Shown here: positions 47,287 through 57,334 of the stretch, in pieces
Layout: every line of letters starts with the position of its first letter
How positions within the stretch are numbered: position 1 is the first letter of the stretch
Source: Reinekea marina
Lineage (GTDB): Bacteria > Pseudomonadota > Gammaproteobacteria > Pseudomonadales > Natronospirillaceae
Reading direction: 5' to 3'
DNA length: 64,000 nucleotides
Assembly (NCBI RefSeq): GCF_030409715.1
Contig: NZ_JAUFQI010000001.1
Coordinates: 916,001-980,000 of the forward strand
Translations under genes and position numbers: made by a program
The notes under the pieces: model-generated
What the model was told of the DNA's origin: nothing
What the model saw: only the letters and a program-made list of their open reading frames with translations
Databases searched by the model: none

Positions 47287-47946
47287 TTGATCAATATTTT
47301 ATGGGATTTAGACGGTACGTTAGTAGATTCAATTCCCGCCGTAGCTGGTTCCTTTAACCATACTTTAGCGCATTATGGAAAACCTACTCGCAGCTTTGAA
47401 GAGCTCAGACCCTATATTGGCCCTGGGCTTGATAACATCATTGCGGAGTTACTGGATATATCGGATAAGGATGAAATAGCAGCGGCTAAAATGGTATATC
47501 GTGAGCATTACCAACAGTCACTGACCAGTAGCGAACCGTTCGAAGGTGTATTGGCGGCTCTTGAGGCGTTCAAGCAAATCGGCGCTCAGCAATTTGTTGC
47601 AACCGCTAAGTATGAACTTTATGCAGAGCAAATCATTGAAGCGAATAAGCTAAATGCTTACTTTTCTGGCATATATGGGTCTACCTTCGATGGTAAATAC
47701 GCGGATAAAAAAGAGTTATTAACGCGATTATTCGAGCAAGAAAACTTAAGAAAAGCCGATACAGTGATGATTGGCGATACCAAATACGATATGGAAGCCG
47801 GCCGTTATATTGATATTGCCACCACAGGTGTTTTGTGGGGCTACAGCGATGAGGTTTCACTAAAAGAGGCGGGTGCTCACGATGTAGTCGAAACACCCGA
47901 TAAACTGTTCGATGTGGTTAAAAAGGCATTAAATACCTTTTGTTAA
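47287..47946 (+). CDS. HAD-superfamily phosphatase, Gph-like
   Basis: A 219-residue HAD hydrolase with motif I W-D-L-D-G-T-L-V-D-S, a small helical cap with P-Y-I-G-P-G-L, T in V-A-T-A-K-Y, and motif IV M-I-G-D-T-K-Y-D-M-E. The pattern is that of phosphoglycolate phosphatases and close 5'-nucleotidase-like enzymes. The start is TTG at 47287, supported by GAGGAG 7 bases before; the TTG at 47284 is too close to it. It is 28 bases after nadE, suggesting co-transcription. Confidence 0.8.
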   Translation: MINILWDLDGTLVDSIPAVAGSFNHTLAHYGKPTRSFEELRPYIGPGLDNIIAELLDISDKDEIAAAKMVYREHYQQSLTSSEPFEGVLAALEAFKQIGAQQFVATAKYELYAEQIIEANKLNAYFSGIYGSTFDGKYADKKELLTRLFEQENLRKADTVMIGDTKYDMEAGRYIDIATTGVLWGYSDEVSLKEAGAHDVVETPDKLFDVVKKALNTFC

Positions 47947-47952
47947 GCAAGA

Positions 47953-48804
47953 TTACTGGGCTAATCCAAGAGTCAGTGCTTTCACCCACCATCGTTCACT
48001 TTGACGCTTAGGCGCATCAAAAGTACCCGACGCTAGCGTTGGGTGCTGAGGAAAGTGAGCTGAAAACTTCTGTACGGCAATGTCGTATTCTTCTTGAAGC
48101 CCGAGCGCATCGTAGCTACCTATAAGAATTAAATAGGCATCGGCTTGTGCGGTAACCCCAGGATAATGATTAATCACGGCCGCGGCTCGATCAGCTGCAG
48201 ACACCCAGGCTTCTTTGCGGAAATAGAAATCTGCAACATACAATTCATGTTTTGCTAACGCGTCTTTGAGAACCACCATCGATTTTAGTACTTCACTTCG
48301 GTATGCGCTTGAAGGAAACAGGTCTAGAAACAGTTGCATCGAAGAAAACGCTTTTTTGCCTTGTTCAGATGAGCGCATTGCAGGGTCTGCTTTGCCAAAT
48401 ATACCGCTGTTTTCCATATACATCTGGTAATAGCTCATCGCTTGAATAAAGTAGGCGTAATCTAAATTTGGTGAATCGGCATTAAGGCGTGCGAACCGGT
48501 CTGCTGTAATAAGTGATTCCGCAAAATTATTCATTTGGTATTTTGCGTACATTAAATCGAGCGAGCTGGCATCAGCGTATCGGCCAAAGGGGAAGCGGCT
48601 TTGCAGCGCCTCTAACTTCTCTATTGCCATTGTAAAGTTGCGCTTATCCAAGTAGGTTTGCGCGGCTTGGTAATAACCCGATTCCGTATCAGAGGTTTGT
48701 GTGGACAATCCTGCACAACCCACTAAGCTCAGTAAAACGGCCAATAAACAGGCTTTTTGCAAAAAAGACGATGAAAATACCGCTCTAAACATGCTAAATC
48801 TCAT
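47953..48804 (-). CDS. bamD: Outer membrane protein assembly factor BamD
   Basis: Lipoprotein of the BAM complex that folds outer-membrane proteins. The signal peptide ends L-S-L-V-G-C, and the body is TPR-like helices with Y-x-x-A-Q-T-Y-L-D-K-R-N-F-T-M-A-I and F-P-F-G-R-Y-A. The start at 48804 is chosen as the first Met that leaves a signal peptide of usual length; 48792 is an alternative. A longer open frame to 48876 would overlap the divergent rluD start. In Pseudomonas it is called comL. Confidence 0.93.
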   Translation of the reverse strand: MRFSMFRAVFSSSFLQKACLLAVLLSLVGCAGLSTQTSDTESGYYQAAQTYLDKRNFTMAIEKLEALQSRFPFGRYADASSLDLMYAKYQMNNFAESLITADRFARLNADSPNLDYAYFIQAMSYYQMYMENSGIFGKADPAMRSSEQGKKAFSSMQLFLDLFPSSAYRSEVLKSMVVLKDALAKHELYVADFYFRKEAWVSAADRAAAVINHYPGVTAQADAYLILIGSYDALGLQEEYDIAVQKFSAHFPQHPTLASGTFDAPKRQSERWWVKALTLGLAQ

Positions 48805-48845
48805 TAAATCAGTAGAATGGGCGCTATTGTAACCACAGGACCCCC

Positions 48846-49847
48846 TTGCCTCCAATGACCGATTCACACGATTCAATTAATATTTCACAACAAGTGCCTC
48901 TGGAAATGGGTCATAAACGCTTAGATCAGGTGGCGGCGAAGCTGTTCCCAGACTATTCACGCTCCCGCATTCAGCAGTGGATCAAAGATGGAGAGCTTAC
49001 TGTTGATGGCGAAACCTTTAGGCCTAGAGACAAATTGGTTGGGGGTGAAACTTTACACATTAATGCGCATTTGGAAGCACAAGAACGATGGGAAGCTGAA
49101 GACATTGAGCTCGACATTGTTTTTGAAGATGATCACATCATTGTTATCAATAAACCGGTCGGTCTAGTTGTACACCCAGGTGCCGGTACTCCATCAGGTA
49201 CATTACTTAATGCGCTATTGCATCATTACCCCGAGTCGGCAACATTGCCACGAGCGGGCATCGTGCACCGTTTAGATAAAGATACCTCTGGGCTTATGGT
49301 GGTTGCACGTACGCTAGCGGCGCAAACATCATTGGCCGCTCAGTTGCAAAAGCGCACCATGGGCCGAGAATACTATGCTGTTTGTATGGGTGTGATGACT
49401 GGCGGCGGAACCATCGATGAGCCTATTGGTCGGCACCCAACGCACCGAACTAAAATGGCGGTGGCACCAGAAGGTATGGGTAAAGATGCGGTAACGCATT
49501 ATCGAGTAGAAGAGCGCTATGTAAACCATACACTCATACGCTGTAAATTAGAGTCAGGCCGTACTCACCAAATTCGTGTGCACCTTTCTCACATTGGTTA
49601 CCCATTAGTTGGCGATCCGCTGTACGCTGGCCGATCTCGATTACCGAAAGGCGTCAATGTTGAAGTGCTCGATGTCTTAAAAATCTTTAAACGGCAAGCC
49701 TTGCATGCCGGGCACCTTGAACTTGAACACCCAGAAACCGGTAGTATGGTCAGTTGGGAGGCTGAGATTCCAGATGACATGTTAGAGTTGATCGAAGTAC
49801 TTCATGAAGATATGAAAGAAACAGGTGCAAACGAAGAAGAATATTGA
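48846..49847 (+). CDS. rluD: 23S rRNA pseudouridine 1911/1915/1917 synthase
   Basis: RluA-family enzyme with an N-terminal S4 domain (about 25-85) and catalytic H-R-L-D-K-D-T-S-G-L near residue 146, containing the catalytic Asp. 333 residues. The start is uncertain: TTG at 48846 has AGGA 5 bases before, while the ATG at 48855 has no ribosome site at good spacing. The start of divergent bamD is 41 bases away. It overlaps pgeF by one base. Confidence 0.95.
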   Translation: MPPMTDSHDSINISQQVPLEMGHKRLDQVAAKLFPDYSRSRIQQWIKDGELTVDGETFRPRDKLVGGETLHINAHLEAQERWEAEDIELDIVFEDDHIIVINKPVGLVVHPGAGTPSGTLLNALLHHYPESATLPRAGIVHRLDKDTSGLMVVARTLAAQTSLAAQLQKRTMGREYYAVCMGVMTGGGTIDEPIGRHPTHRTKMAVAPEGMGKDAVTHYRVEERYVNHTLIRCKLESGRTHQIRVHLSHIGYPLVGDPLYAGRSRLPKGVNVEVLDVLKIFKRQALHAGHLELEHPETGSMVSWEAEIPDDMLELIEVLHEDMKETGANEEEY

Positions 49848-50575
49848 TGTCTTTTACATACGCACAATGGCCGTTACCGGCCAATATTTTAGCTGGCTGG
49901 ACAACTCGTAAAAGTGGTTGCAGCTCAGCACCTTTTAATGCGTTTAATATTGCTCACCATGTTGGGGAACCGAAGCCTGTAGTGAGCGGTAACCGCAAGC
50001 TATTACAAGCAAGGTTGGCTCAGCAACCCACCATTGCTTGGTTAAATCAAACGCACAGTTCCCACGTAGTTAACGCAGAGTGCGCAATTGCAGCAGAGCC
50101 TACTGACGCCAGTGTAACTTCCGAAGTAAACCTTGCCTGCTGTGTCATGACCGCGGATTGTTTACCGGTGTATTTCTGGACGAAAAATGGCCACAAAATT
50201 GGCGTAGCGCACGCCGGTTGGCGCGGCTTGGCAAACGGTATTTTATCGAAAACCTTAGCAAGGTTTGATCACCCATCTCAGGTGATTTGCGGATTAGGCC
50301 CTTGCATCGGTCCAAACCATTTTGAAGTGGGAGAAGAAGTTAAAGAGGCATTTTCATCTTTTCCAAACTTCGAGTCTTGCTTTGATTCGCTACCGGAACA
50401 TGGTAAGTATAACGGCAACCTGCAAGGACTCGCCGAGTCGCACCTTAAATCGCTAGGCGTCTCAGCAGTCTACAAAAGTGAGCAATGTACTTTTGAATTG
50501 GTTGATGAGTTCTATTCGTTTCGCAGAGAAAGCCAAACGGGGCGCATGGCCAATTTGATTTGGAAAATTGATTAA
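49847..50575 (+). CDS. pgeF: Peptidoglycan editing factor PgeF (YfiH/LACC1 family)
   Basis: Zinc-dependent family with an editing role in peptidoglycan cytoplasmic steps; human LACC1 is a purine nucleoside-modifying homologue. The 242-residue protein shows T-T-R-K-S-G near residue 20, N-Q-T-H-S-S-H, M-T-A-D-C-L-P-V and H-A-G-W-R-G-L, the metal-binding block. The ATG at 49847 shares a base with the rluD stop (TGATG), preferred over TTG at 49844. Follows rluD as in Pseudomonas and E. coli. Confidence 0.92.
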   Translation: MSFTYAQWPLPANILAGWTTRKSGCSSAPFNAFNIAHHVGEPKPVVSGNRKLLQARLAQQPTIAWLNQTHSSHVVNAECAIAAEPTDASVTSEVNLACCVMTADCLPVYFWTKNGHKIGVAHAGWRGLANGILSKTLARFDHPSQVICGLGPCIGPNHFEVGEEVKEAFSSFPNFESCFDSLPEHGKYNGNLQGLAESHLKSLGVSAVYKSEQCTFELVDEFYSFRRESQTGRMANLIWKID

Positions 50576-50583
50576 AAATTGCA

Positions 50584-50613
50584 CTTGATTATAAAGATGG
50601 GAGCCCTCATCTA
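50584..50613 (+). promoter_or_regulatory. Sigma32-type heat-shock promoter of clpB
   Basis: CTTGATT (50584-50590), a 14-base spacer, then CCTCATCTA (50605-50613) closely resembles the sigma32 consensus CTTGAAA-N14-CCCCATNT. It lies about 84 bases before clpB, a classic heat-shock gene, with no other promoter of this type nearby. Confidence 0.75.
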
Positions 50614-50696
50614 AAGGAATAGCCGCAGCAGAGCTATAAAGTTTTAGCCTGTTGTGGGTAAGTTGTTAAACAGAGTCATTGAAAAGAGGGAAAGTC

Positions 50697-53267
50697 ATGC
50701 GGATCGATCGTTTGACCAGTAGTTTGCAGTTGGCACTTTCAGATGCACAGTCGGTTGCGCTTGGGCATGACCATAGTTTCATAGAACCAGCGCATTTACT
50801 GTTGGCATTACTGAATCAAAAAAGTGCGTCCGTAGCCGCTGTTTTGCAAAAAGCCGGTGCCAATATTTCACAGCTTCGCCAGCGAACAGAAGATGCACTT
50901 GATGCATTGCCTGAAGTGACGGGTGCTGACGCAGAAGTACACATGAGTAACGATCTTGGTCGTGTTCTGAATCGCGCCGATAAGCTTTCCCAGCAAAAGA
51001 AAGATCAGTTTATTTCCAGTGAATTGGTTTTGCTCTCTATGTTGCAAGACCGCTCTAACATCGCCAAAGTCCTTAATGAATCTGGCGTTACTGAAGGCAC
51101 GTTGCAACAAGCCATTGACGATATTCGCGATGGTCAATCGGTCAATAGCCAAGACGCCGAAGAAAACAGGCAATCCTTAGATAAATATACGGTAGATCTT
51201 TCTGCGCTGGCCGAAGAAGGCCGGTTAGATCCTGTCATTGGCCGAGACGATGAAATTCGCCGGACTATTCAAGTCTTGCAGCGCCGTCGAAAAAACAACC
51301 CTGTATTGATCGGTGAACCTGGTGTTGGTAAAACTGCCATTGTTGAGGGTTTAGCTCAGCGCATTATTAATGGAGAAGTTCCTGAAAGCCTAAAGAATAA
51401 GCGCGTACTGTCTTTAGATATGGGTTCGCTATTAGCGGGTGCTAAATATAGGGGTGAGTTTGAAGAACGGTTAAAAGCTGTTTTGAATGAATTGTCCAAA
51501 CAAGAAGGCCAGATCATTCTCTTTATTGATGAGTTGCACACCATGGTCGGTGCCGGTAAAAGCGACGGCGCAATGGATGCAGGCAACATGCTCAAACCTG
51601 CATTGGCTCGCGGCGAGTTGCATTGTGTGGGTGCCACAACCTTGGATGAGTATCGGCAATACATTGAAAAGGACGGTGCCTTAGAAAGGCGCTTCCAAAA
51701 AGTTGTTGTGTCTGAACCGAACGAAGAAGATAGCATTGCAATTTTGCGCGGTTTAAAAGAGCGGTACGAAGTGCACCATGGTGTAACCATTACCGATGGC
51801 GCTCTGATTTCAGCGGTTAAACTATCTGAACGATATATTTCAGATCGTAAACTGCCCGATAAAGCCATTGATTTAATTGATGAAGCCGCTAGCCGAATTC
51901 GAATGGAAATTGATTCTAAACCAGAATCGATGGATCGCCTCGAACGCCGCTTAATTCAATTAAAAATTGAAGCCGAAGCACTGAAAAAAGAAAAGGACCC
52001 TCAAGCAAAACAACGGCTTGAAAAACTTCGAGAATCGATCACAGACGTTGAACGTGAATTTGCCGATTTAGAAGAAATTTGGACTACTGAAAAAGCCGCC
52101 GTACAAGGCTCACAACACGTTAAAGAACAGCTTGAACAGGCACGAGTTGAGTTAGAATCCGCTCGTCGTTCCGGTGATTTAGCGCGTATGTCAGAGCTTC
52201 AATATGGCACTATTCCTGAATTGGAAAAACAACTCGATATGGCCAGCCAAGCTGAAATGATGGACATGCAGTTGTTGCAAAGCAATGTTACGGACGAATC
52301 CATTGCTAATGTCATCTCGCGTTGGACAGGCATTCCGGTTGATAAAATGCTTGAAGGTGAGCGCGATAAGCTATTGCGAATGGAGGATAAAATCCATGAA
52401 ACCCTAGTCGGCCAAGAAGAAGCGGTGGCCGCCGTTTCGAATGCTATTCGCCGTTCTCGCTCTGGGTTAGCCGATCCGAATCGCCCAAATGGATCGTTTT
52501 TATTTTTAGGACCAACGGGTGTCGGTAAAACCGAGCTTTGCAAAGCATTGGCGAACTTCTTATTTGATACCACAGAATCTTTGGTGCGTATCGACATGTC
52601 AGAGTTCATGGAAAAGCACTCAGTCGCAAGACTTATTGGTGCACCTCCAGGGTATGTTGGCTACGAAGAAGGAGGTTACCTTACAGAAGCGGTGCGTAGA
52701 AAACCTTATTCGGTCATTTTGTTAGATGAAGTCGAAAAGGCGCATCACGATGTTTTTAACATTTTACTTCAAGTGCTCGATGATGGCCGATTAACCGATG
52801 GCCAAGGTCGAACCGTAGATTTCCGCAATACCGTTATTGTTATGACTTCTAACTTAGGCAGTGATCAAATTCAAACGTTAGCCGGTGAGGCTAATTATGA
52901 GGAAATGAAAGCAGCCGTGATGGAAGTTGTTAGTGGGCATTTCAGACCAGAGTTTATTAACCGATTAGACGAAGTAGTGGTATTTCATCCATTGGGTAAT
53001 GAACAAATTCATGGCATTGCTGATATTCAACTCGACTATTTACGAGATCGTTTAGGTGATCAGGATATTCGATTGTCGCTCACGCCCGCTGTGCTGGATA
53101 AACTGTGCGCCGCCGGCTTTGACCCAGTGTATGGCGCACGGCCATTAAAACGAGCCATACAACGTGAATTGGAAAATCCATTGGCCTCAGCCTTGTTAAA
53201 AGGTGAGTTTGTCAGTGGCGGAACCATTCATGGCGACGTTGTTGACGGGATCATTCAATTTCAATAG
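50697..53267 (+). CDS. clpB: ATP-dependent disaggregase ClpB
   Basis: Hexameric AAA+ chaperone that, with DnaK, rescues aggregated proteins. 856 residues: Clp N domain (to about 140), first AAA with G-E-P-G-V-G-K-T near 205, the coiled-coil middle domain (about 410-520) and second AAA with G-P-T-G-V-G-K-T near 604. ATG at 50697 gives M-R-I-D-R-L-T, the family start; the TTG at 50679 is rejected. Heat-shock control is likely from the upstream promoter. Confidence 0.98.
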   Translation: MRIDRLTSSLQLALSDAQSVALGHDHSFIEPAHLLLALLNQKSASVAAVLQKAGANISQLRQRTEDALDALPEVTGADAEVHMSNDLGRVLNRADKLSQQKKDQFISSELVLLSMLQDRSNIAKVLNESGVTEGTLQQAIDDIRDGQSVNSQDAEENRQSLDKYTVDLSALAEEGRLDPVIGRDDEIRRTIQVLQRRRKNNPVLIGEPGVGKTAIVEGLAQRIINGEVPESLKNKRVLSLDMGSLLAGAKYRGEFEERLKAVLNELSKQEGQIILFIDELHTMVGAGKSDGAMDAGNMLKPALARGELHCVGATTLDEYRQYIEKDGALERRFQKVVVSEPNEEDSIAILRGLKERYEVHHGVTITDGALISAVKLSERYISDRKLPDKAIDLIDEAASRIRMEIDSKPESMDRLERRLIQLKIEAEALKKEKDPQAKQRLEKLRESITDVEREFADLEEIWTTEKAAVQGSQHVKEQLEQARVELESARRSGDLARMSELQYGTIPELEKQLDMASQAEMMDMQLLQSNVTDESIANVISRWTGIPVDKMLEGERDKLLRMEDKIHETLVGQEEAVAAVSNAIRRSRSGLADPNRPNGSFLFLGPTGVGKTELCKALANFLFDTTESLVRIDMSEFMEKHSVARLIGAPPGYVGYEEGGYLTEAVRRKPYSVILLDEVEKAHHDVFNILLQVLDDGRLTDGQGRTVDFRNTVIVMTSNLGSDQIQTLAGEANYEEMKAAVMEVVSGHFRPEFINRLDEVVVFHPLGNEQIHGIADIQLDYLRDRLGDQDIRLSLTPAVLDKLCAAGFDPVYGARPLKRAIQRELENPLASALLKGEFVSGGTIHGDVVDGIIQFQ

Positions 53268-53276
53268 TTCACCACA

Positions 53277-53301
53277 GCCGCAAGTGATCATCACTTGCGG
53301 C
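53277..53301. terminator. Perfect hairpin after clpB, no T-run
   Basis: GCCGCAAGTGA (53277-53287) pairs with TCACTTGCGGC (53291-53301) around a 3-base loop, 10 bases after clpB. Without a T-run it may be a Rho-assisted stop or an mRNA 3' end stabiliser. Confidence 0.55.
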
Positions 53302-53336
53302 CATGCATCACCAAAATAATCAAAAGCATTGCTGGA

Positions 53337-53361
53337 CATTCTTTAATCACTGATTAGAATG
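53337..53361. promoter_or_regulatory. Inverted repeat upstream of ilvI
   Basis: CATTC-(TT)-TAATCA, C, TGATTA-GAATG is a near-perfect dyad with a 2-base bulge, about 200 bases before ilvI. It may be an operator or leader hairpin; no leader peptide rich in Leu/Val/Ile was found. The rest of this 297-base gap shows nothing else I can support. Confidence 0.35.
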
Positions 53362-53564
53362 TTTATAAGCGCCCACAGTTTATCGCTGGGTTATTTGCAC
53401 AAAAAGAATCAAGCAGCAACGTTAACGTCGGAGCTGAAGGTATCGCCCTTCGCCGGTTAGCCGTATTGATGCAGTCACTTACCGGTGGCCGCGTTTGAAT
53501 ACACGCTGAAGCTCAGGCCAGAAGTGGTTAACGCGTTCTTGAGTCGTAGCGAAGGTTAAAAACC

Positions 53565-55307
53565 ATGTCAAAATCTGAATCTCAGCCAGAAATGCTATCT
53601 GGTGGTGAAATGCTTTGTCGCGCATTAGAAGACGAAGGGGTCGAATACGTTTATGGCTACCCCGGCGGCTCAGTGCTCCATATATACGATGCCTTACACC
53701 GACAAGAAAAATTAAAACACATTCTAGTTCGTCACGAACAAGCCGCCACGCATATGGCCGATGCTTATGCACGAGCCAGTGGTAAAGCTGGTGTTGTATT
53801 GGTGACGTCAGGTCCAGGTGCAACAAACGCAATTACCGGAATTGCAACAGCCTATATGGATTCCATTCCGATGGTCGTCATTACGGGTCAGGTGATGAGC
53901 CACTTGATCGGTTGCGATGCGTTCCAAGAAACTGATATGCTCGGTATTTCTCGCCCGGTGGTTAAACACAATATTCTAGTAAAATCGGCAGAAGAGATTC
54001 CTTTAGCCATTAAAAAAGCCTTCTACATTGCTCAAAGTGGACGCCCTGGTCCGGTTGTTGTTGATGTCCCTAAAGACATGACCGCGCCCAACGTTAAGTT
54101 TCCATACCATTACCCTGAACGCGTTAAAATTCGATCTTATAACCCGGTTAAGAAAGGCCACAGTGGGCAAATTCGTAAGGCCATGAATTTGTTGTTGCAG
54201 GCCAAAAAGCCGGTTATTTACGCCGGTGGCGGTGTGATATTAGGCAAAGCATCCGATGAACTCACTCAGTTTGCAAAGCTTATAAATTACCCGGTAACCA
54301 ACACCTTAATGGGGCTGGGTGGGTACCCTGGTACCGATGAGCAAAGTTTAGGCATGCTCGGTATGCATGGCACTTACGAAGCCAACATGGCCATGCATAA
54401 CGCCGATGTTATATTGGCGGTGGGTGCACGATTAGATGACCGAGTGACCAATAACGTTACAAAATTCTGTCCGAATGCGAAAATCATTCAAATAGACATA
54501 GACCCAACGTCTATCTCGAAAAACATCGTCGCCGATATCCCCATTGTGGGTCCGGTTAAGTCGGTGTTGTTGGAAATGCTTTCGCAATTAGAGCAAACCA
54601 CGCAAACCATCGATGATGCCGCTTTAGATTTATGGTGGGCGCAAATTAATCAATGGCGAGAACGTCATGGTGGCCGTTACCGAACCGATGATTCGGAACT
54701 CATGAAACCTCAATTCGTAATAGAAACGCTCAGTAAAGTGACAAAAGGTGAAGCATACGTCTGCTCTGATGTGGGTCAGCATCAAATGTTTGCGGCGCAG
54801 TATTACAAATTTAACAAACCCAACCGTTGGATTAACTCAGGTGGTCTCGGCACTATGGGGTTTGGCTTACCAGCGGCCATGGGCGTTCAGTTAAATTACC
54901 CAGATGCGGATGTTATTTGCGTAACGGGTGAAGGCTCTATTCAAATGAATATTCAAGAGCTTTCAACCTGCAAACAATATGGCCTTCCAGTGAAAATATT
55001 GTGCTTGAACAATGGCTATTTAGGCATGGTTCGTCAGTGGCAAGACATGAACTACGAGTCACGCTATTCGCATTCGTATCTTGATTCATTGCCCGATTTT
55101 GTGAAATTAGCCGAAAGTTATGGCCATGTTGGCTTTGTTGTAGATAAAGCTGATCAGCTTGAAGCTGTGTTGAAAGAAGCGTTAGCGATACGGGATAAGT
55201 CAGTATTTATCGATGTTCGTATTGAGCCAGAAGAACACGTTTATCCGATGCAGGTACCCAATGGTGCTATGTGCGATATGTTTTTAAGTAAGACGGAGCG
55301 TACCTAA
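53565..55307 (+). CDS. ilvI: Acetolactate synthase large subunit
   Basis: TPP- and FAD-dependent enzyme making acetolactate and acetohydroxybutyrate, the first common step of Val, Leu and Ile synthesis. The 580 residues carry the catalytic E58 in R-H-E-Q-A-A and the TPP-binding G-E-G-S-I-Q-M-N block near 455. The start overlaps no neighbour; the stop overlaps ilvH by one base, so the subunits are translationally coupled. Confidence 0.96.
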   Translation: MSKSESQPEMLSGGEMLCRALEDEGVEYVYGYPGGSVLHIYDALHRQEKLKHILVRHEQAATHMADAYARASGKAGVVLVTSGPGATNAITGIATAYMDSIPMVVITGQVMSHLIGCDAFQETDMLGISRPVVKHNILVKSAEEIPLAIKKAFYIAQSGRPGPVVVDVPKDMTAPNVKFPYHYPERVKIRSYNPVKKGHSGQIRKAMNLLLQAKKPVIYAGGGVILGKASDELTQFAKLINYPVTNTLMGLGGYPGTDEQSLGMLGMHGTYEANMAMHNADVILAVGARLDDRVTNNVTKFCPNAKIIQIDIDPTSISKNIVADIPIVGPVKSVLLEMLSQLEQTTQTIDDAALDLWWAQINQWRERHGGRYRTDDSELMKPQFVIETLSKVTKGEAYVCSDVGQHQMFAAQYYKFNKPNRWINSGGLGTMGFGLPAAMGVQLNYPDADVICVTGEGSIQMNIQELSTCKQYGLPVKILCLNNGYLGMVRQWQDMNYESRYSHSYLDSLPDFVKLAESYGHVGFVVDKADQLEAVLKEALAIRDKSVFIDVRIEPEEHVYPMQVPNGAMCDMFLSKTERT

Positions 55308-55798
55308 TGAGACATATACTTTCTGTACTTATGGAAAACGAAGCAGGTGCCTTAGCAAGGTTAGTGGGCTTATTTGCGCAGCGTGCATTTAACATTGAGT
55401 CTTTAAACGTAGCGCCAACCGAAGATGATTCCTTGTCTCGACTGACTCTAGTCACCAAAGGTGATGATCAAGTCGTTGAACAAATCACTAAGCAGCTTAA
55501 TAAGTTGGTTGAAGTGATCAAAGTTGTCGATCTAACTGAGGGTGCCCACATTGAACGTGGGCTCATGTTGGTCAAAGTTAGAGCGGCTGGAGCATTGCGT
55601 GAAGAAGTAAAACGCAGTGCCGATATATTCCGAGCAGCCATCATTGATGTAACGGCTACGACTTACACCATTCAAGTGACGGGAAATGAAGATAAACTCA
55701 ATGCATTTCTAGAAGCGTTATCGGGAGCGACCATTATGGAAGTGGCTCGAACGGGAGTTTCTGGTGTAGCGCGGGGTGAAAAAACACTCAGTTTATAG
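55307..55798 (+). CDS. ilvH: Acetolactate synthase small (regulatory) subunit
   Basis: Regulatory subunit conferring valine feedback, 163 residues. The N-terminal ACT domain begins R-H-I-L-S-V-L-M-E-N-E-A-G-A-L-A-R, then R-A-F-N-I-E-S-L. The C-terminal half is the usual ALS_ss domain. Followed by a strong terminator, so ilvIH is a two-gene unit here; ilvC is transcribed separately from the other strand. Confidence 0.97.
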   Translation: MRHILSVLMENEAGALARLVGLFAQRAFNIESLNVAPTEDDSLSRLTLVTKGDDQVVEQITKQLNKLVEVIKVVDLTEGAHIERGLMLVKVRAAGALREEVKRSADIFRAAIIDVTATTYTIQVTGNEDKLNAFLEALSGATIMEVARTGVSGVARGEKTLSL

Positions 55799-55821
55799 TG
55801 TTTAGCTAAACTAAGTAGAAG

Positions 55822-55847
55822 GGAGATAGTATTTATCTCCTTTTTTT
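55822..55847 (+). terminator. Rho-independent terminator of ilvIH
   Basis: GGAGATA (55822-55828) pairs with TATCTCC (55834-55840), followed by seven T. Confidence 0.9.
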
Positions 55848-55970
55848 ATGCTCCTTCAAAACAGTTCTTACCAAAGCAATGACACCCACCACTACGATAA
55901 CACCAATCACTAAGCCAATAGCATCGCACAGCCACTTAGGGTCGCAGGGTAAGCCTATTTGAATATTCAT
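55833..55970 (-). CDS. Possible 45-residue single-pass membrane protein
   Basis: On the minus strand an ATG at 55970 opens a 45-codon frame: an N-terminal M-N-I-Q-I-G-L-P-C-D-P-K-W-L-C, a single hydrophobic stretch A-I-G-L-V-I-G-V-I-V-V-V-G-V-I-A-L-V, and a basic tail ending H-K-K-R-R. This topology (two cysteines, helix, positive-inside tail) is typical of real small membrane proteins. Its last codons lie inside the ilvH terminator hairpin. The ribosome site is weak (AGGCG). No homologue is recalled. Confidence 0.4.
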   Translation of the reverse strand: MNIQIGLPCDPKWLCDAIGLVIGVIVVVGVIALVRTVLKEHKKRR

Positions 55971-56109
55971 TTGTGCGCCTAGTTATTACGCCTTATCTGT
56001 ACAAGTTACGCAAAAAATGGCGCTAGGACAATCTTAAAGGCTAATTCACGGCAAACTTGAATAAGCGATGCTATAGTGAATCTATAAGTATTTTTTGCTG
56101 GAGCAACAG

Positions 56110-57330
56110 GTGCAGCCAGACATTTTATTCGCTCGTCAGCCCATATTAAACAATGCCCAACAGGTATTTGCTTACGAGCTGTTATTTCGCAGTGGAGAAG
56201 TTAATCAAGCCGAGTTCTTAGATGGCGATGTTGCCACTCGGTCCGTACTGCTCAGCGCATTTGCGGATAATAGTGCGCCGCAATTGTTAAATGGTAAACC
56301 CGGGTTATTAAACATTCGGTTGAGTATGGCCGCTAATTTGCCCGATTTCGCCGTGGAGTTTCTTTTTGTAGAAATTCTTGAATCTGAACATCATTTGAAA
56401 AAACTAGACCATGAAATAGCGCTGCTTAAACGGCGCGGATTCCGAGTGGCCTTAGATGATTTTGAAATGAAAAATTATCGTCCAGAGCTAATAGACTCGG
56501 TCGATATAGTAAAGCTTGATGTAATTGAAATGAGCGAGGATGAGCTCGTAGATGCGGTAGCACTGCTAAAACAGCACGATGTAATGCTATTAGCTGAAAA
56601 AGTTGAGACGCATGAAATGTTTTATTTATGCAAAGAACTGAAATTCGACTTATTTCAAGGTTATTATTTTTGTCGGCCCGAAGCCGTAACAGGCCATGTT
56701 TTAAATGCTAACCGTAAAGCATTGTTTGATTTGCTCGTAATCCTTTATAAGCCAGAAGAAGATGCCAGCGTTATTGCGGAGATTATAAAACGAGACACGG
56801 TTTTGTCTTACAAACTGTTAAAACTCGTCAACTCATCCTTTTATCGCCGAGCGACGACTGTAGACTCCATTGATCATGCCGTTGTATTGTTAGGCATGCA
56901 ACGTATTCGCAGTTGGGCTACTTTGGTTTGTTTGGGTCAATTAAATGATAAATCCGAAGAGTTACAAACCATCAGCTTTTTACGCGCAACCATGTGCGAA
57001 TCATTGGGGAAAATGATTGACCCTGAGTTAGCCCCGAAGTGCTTTTCAGTTGGTATGTTAAGCAGCTTGGATGCTTGGTTTGATCAACCTTTAGAAATCC
57101 TTCTTGAAAAACTCCCTTTATCATCTGAATTACAAAAGGCCCTTGTCGACTATGATGGTGTATTAGGTATATTGCTGGTAACGTCATTGTACTATATTCA
57201 TTCTCAGTGGCATCAGATACCCCTTAAACAGATATTAGATTTAGGGTTAAGTTTGTCTGATATCACGCGGGCTTATGAGCAAAGTATCATTAAGACTGAT
57301 GAAATGACCTCGATGATGAAGGAAGGCTAG
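56110..57330 (+). CDS. EAL-HDOD signalling protein (YuxH-like)
   Basis: A 406-residue protein with a degenerate EAL domain (about 1-190; E-L-L-F-R in place of EAL, A-L-D-D-F-E-M later) and a C-terminal HDOD domain (about 195-400; D-T-V-L-S-Y-K-L-L-K-L-V-N-S). Such proteins act as signalling scaffolds, not phosphodiesterases. The GTG at 56110 is chosen because GGAG lies 6 bases before; the TTG at 56095 has no such site. It lies between ilvH and ilvC together with the next gene, with a 4-base gap, as a probable two-gene unit. Confidence 0.85.
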   Translation: MQPDILFARQPILNNAQQVFAYELLFRSGEVNQAEFLDGDVATRSVLLSAFADNSAPQLLNGKPGLLNIRLSMAANLPDFAVEFLFVEILESEHHLKKLDHEIALLKRRGFRVALDDFEMKNYRPELIDSVDIVKLDVIEMSEDELVDAVALLKQHDVMLLAEKVETHEMFYLCKELKFDLFQGYYFCRPEAVTGHVLNANRKALFDLLVILYKPEEDASVIAEIIKRDTVLSYKLLKLVNSSFYRRATTVDSIDHAVVLLGMQRIRSWATLVCLGQLNDKSEELQTISFLRATMCESLGKMIDPELAPKCFSVGMLSSLDAWFDQPLEILLEKLPLSSELQKALVDYDGVLGILLVTSLYYIHSQWHQIPLKQILDLGLSLSDITRAYEQSIIKTDEMTSMMKEG

Positions 57331-57334
57331 CAGT

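Noticed and set aside
51356..51868. 170-codon open frame antisense to clpB
   Set aside because: A shadow of the conserved ClpB coding sequence with no independent start signal or family.
54900..54990. Unusual G-E-G instead of G-D-G in the TPP motif of ilvI
   Set aside because: This form is common in acetolactate synthases of Pseudomonas-like bacteria.
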